From positions 1 through 64,000 of the forward strand of contig WQYA01000007.1 of NCBI GenBank assembly GCA_009781495.1: a DNA stretch of 64,000 nt, given 5' to 3'. The translations under genes were made by a program, and so were the position numbers. Source of the DNA: Cystobacterineae bacterium. Lineage in GTDB: Bacteria > Myxococcota > Myxococcia > Myxococcales > Myxococcaceae. The notes below the pieces were generated by a model that was given only the letters and a program-made list of their open reading frames with translations, searched no databases and was not told the origin of the DNA. Each line of letters opens with the position of its first letter. The stretch's first letter is position 1. Of the stretch, positions 63,648-64,000 are shown piece by piece.

Positions 63648-64000
63648 ATGAAAATGTACAGGTTACGTTCAACAACCAAGTTATTAGGTAAAAACGAAAA
63701 CCATCCTGAATTAGCAGAAAAAATCATCTTCTTTATTCCTGCGTCTAATTTCAACGACCCCTTAGAAGGAAGAGTCGAAATGATTTATCATGGCGATTCG
63801 ATTGTATGGGAGAACCTCTTCAAACATTTTCTTCTTTGCATGGAGCATAAAGTTGCTTTGGCTACGCTACTTAAACCAGAAGAGAGTGAGAATTTTTTCA
63901 ATTCTAACTTTCCCATATTTTGTTCTGAAACCAACCTTTCAACAGATTTGTCCAGGCAGATTTTCAGCACGATTAAAGAGCGGTTCTTTTCTTATGATGA
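63648..64000 (+). CDS. Partial protein with DUF2971-like motif (runs off the window)
   Basis: The frame starts at ATG 63648 with GGAGGG upstream and stays open to the window end (at least 117 codons). It starts MKMYRLRSTTKLLGKNENHP. The segment IIFFIPASNFNDPLEGRVEM matches the FxS...FNDPxE pattern seen at the N-terminus of DUF2971 proteins. Base composition is clearly more AT-rich than the rest of the window, which suggests transfer. Many DUF2971 genes lie in defence or mobile regions. The missing C-terminus prevents a firm call. Confidence 0.5.
   Translation, partial: MKMYRLRSTTKLLGKNENHPELAEKIIFFIPASNFNDPLEGRVEMIYHGDSIVWENLFKHFLLCMEHKVALATLLKPEESENFFNSNFPIFCSETNLSTDLSRQIFSTIKERFFSYD

Overview
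The window looks like a chromosomal segment of a free-living Gram-negative bacterium, most likely from the Myxococcota/Bradymonadota side of the former Deltaproteobacteria. The reasons are many secreted lipoproteins with Cys-rich or DxDGD-rich repeats, FHA-domain proteins beside a TadE/TadG-like gene set, a DUF4159 plus von Willebrand-like gene pair, an AroQ-PheA P-protein and an IHF/HU protein. This placement rests on gene content only. No rRNA or tRNA gene was seen.

Layout. Positions 1-402 are a repeat- and hairpin-rich spacer. Positions 403-12559 hold a putative zincin lipoprotein, comM/yifB, a minus-strand tonB-exbB-exbD-exbD set divergent from a large TonB-dependent receptor, a small lipoprotein behind the receptor, a radical SAM protein and a poly-Gly lipoprotein. 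Positions 12653-21470 hold membrane and envelope genes (DUF4159 and VWA-like pair, DUF3052-like protein), an RNase E/G, a BrkB/YihY protein and an IHF-like protein. Positions 21763-28843 are two FHA proteins and five genes resembling a Tad pilin/pseudopilin cluster without its secretion ATPase. Positions 29067-36683 are accessory: a VWA/thrombospondin-3-like lipoprotein, a jacalin-like protein, a thioredoxin-family protein, a protein resembling anti-CRISPR AcrVA2 with an apparent frameshift, a beta-carbonic anhydrase, relics of decayed genes, and small proteins.

Positions 36869-50017 are an amino-acid biosynthesis block: cimA, then leuA-leuC-leuD-leuB-ilvB-ilvN-ilvC behind a promoter and an attenuator-like hairpin and ending at a clear intrinsic terminator, followed by an iron-type alcohol dehydrogenase, pheA and a nitroreductase. 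CimA with LeuCD and LeuB would make 2-oxobutanoate from pyruvate, and IlvBN and IlvC then serve isoleucine, valine and (with LeuA) leucine. ilvD and the transaminase are not here.

Positions 50018-64000 are variable. They contain a tandemly duplicated Cys-rich lipoprotein, a trypsin-like protease fused to a DUF6273-like C-terminus, a Sel1-repeat protein with a central membrane segment, and the most interesting part of the window: a tightly packed HerA ATPase - NurA nuclease - DNA methyltransferase operon (57443-62055). It is preceded by a strongly foldable 140-nt segment and flanked by inverted copies of a complex repeat (about 56250-56633 and 62540-62900). The repeat carries arrays of the palindrome TTGACAT-N-ATGTCAA spaced about two helical turns apart. 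I read this as a mobile or exchangeable defence island with restriction-modification-like logic. A partial AT-rich gene with a DUF2971-like motif runs off the right end.
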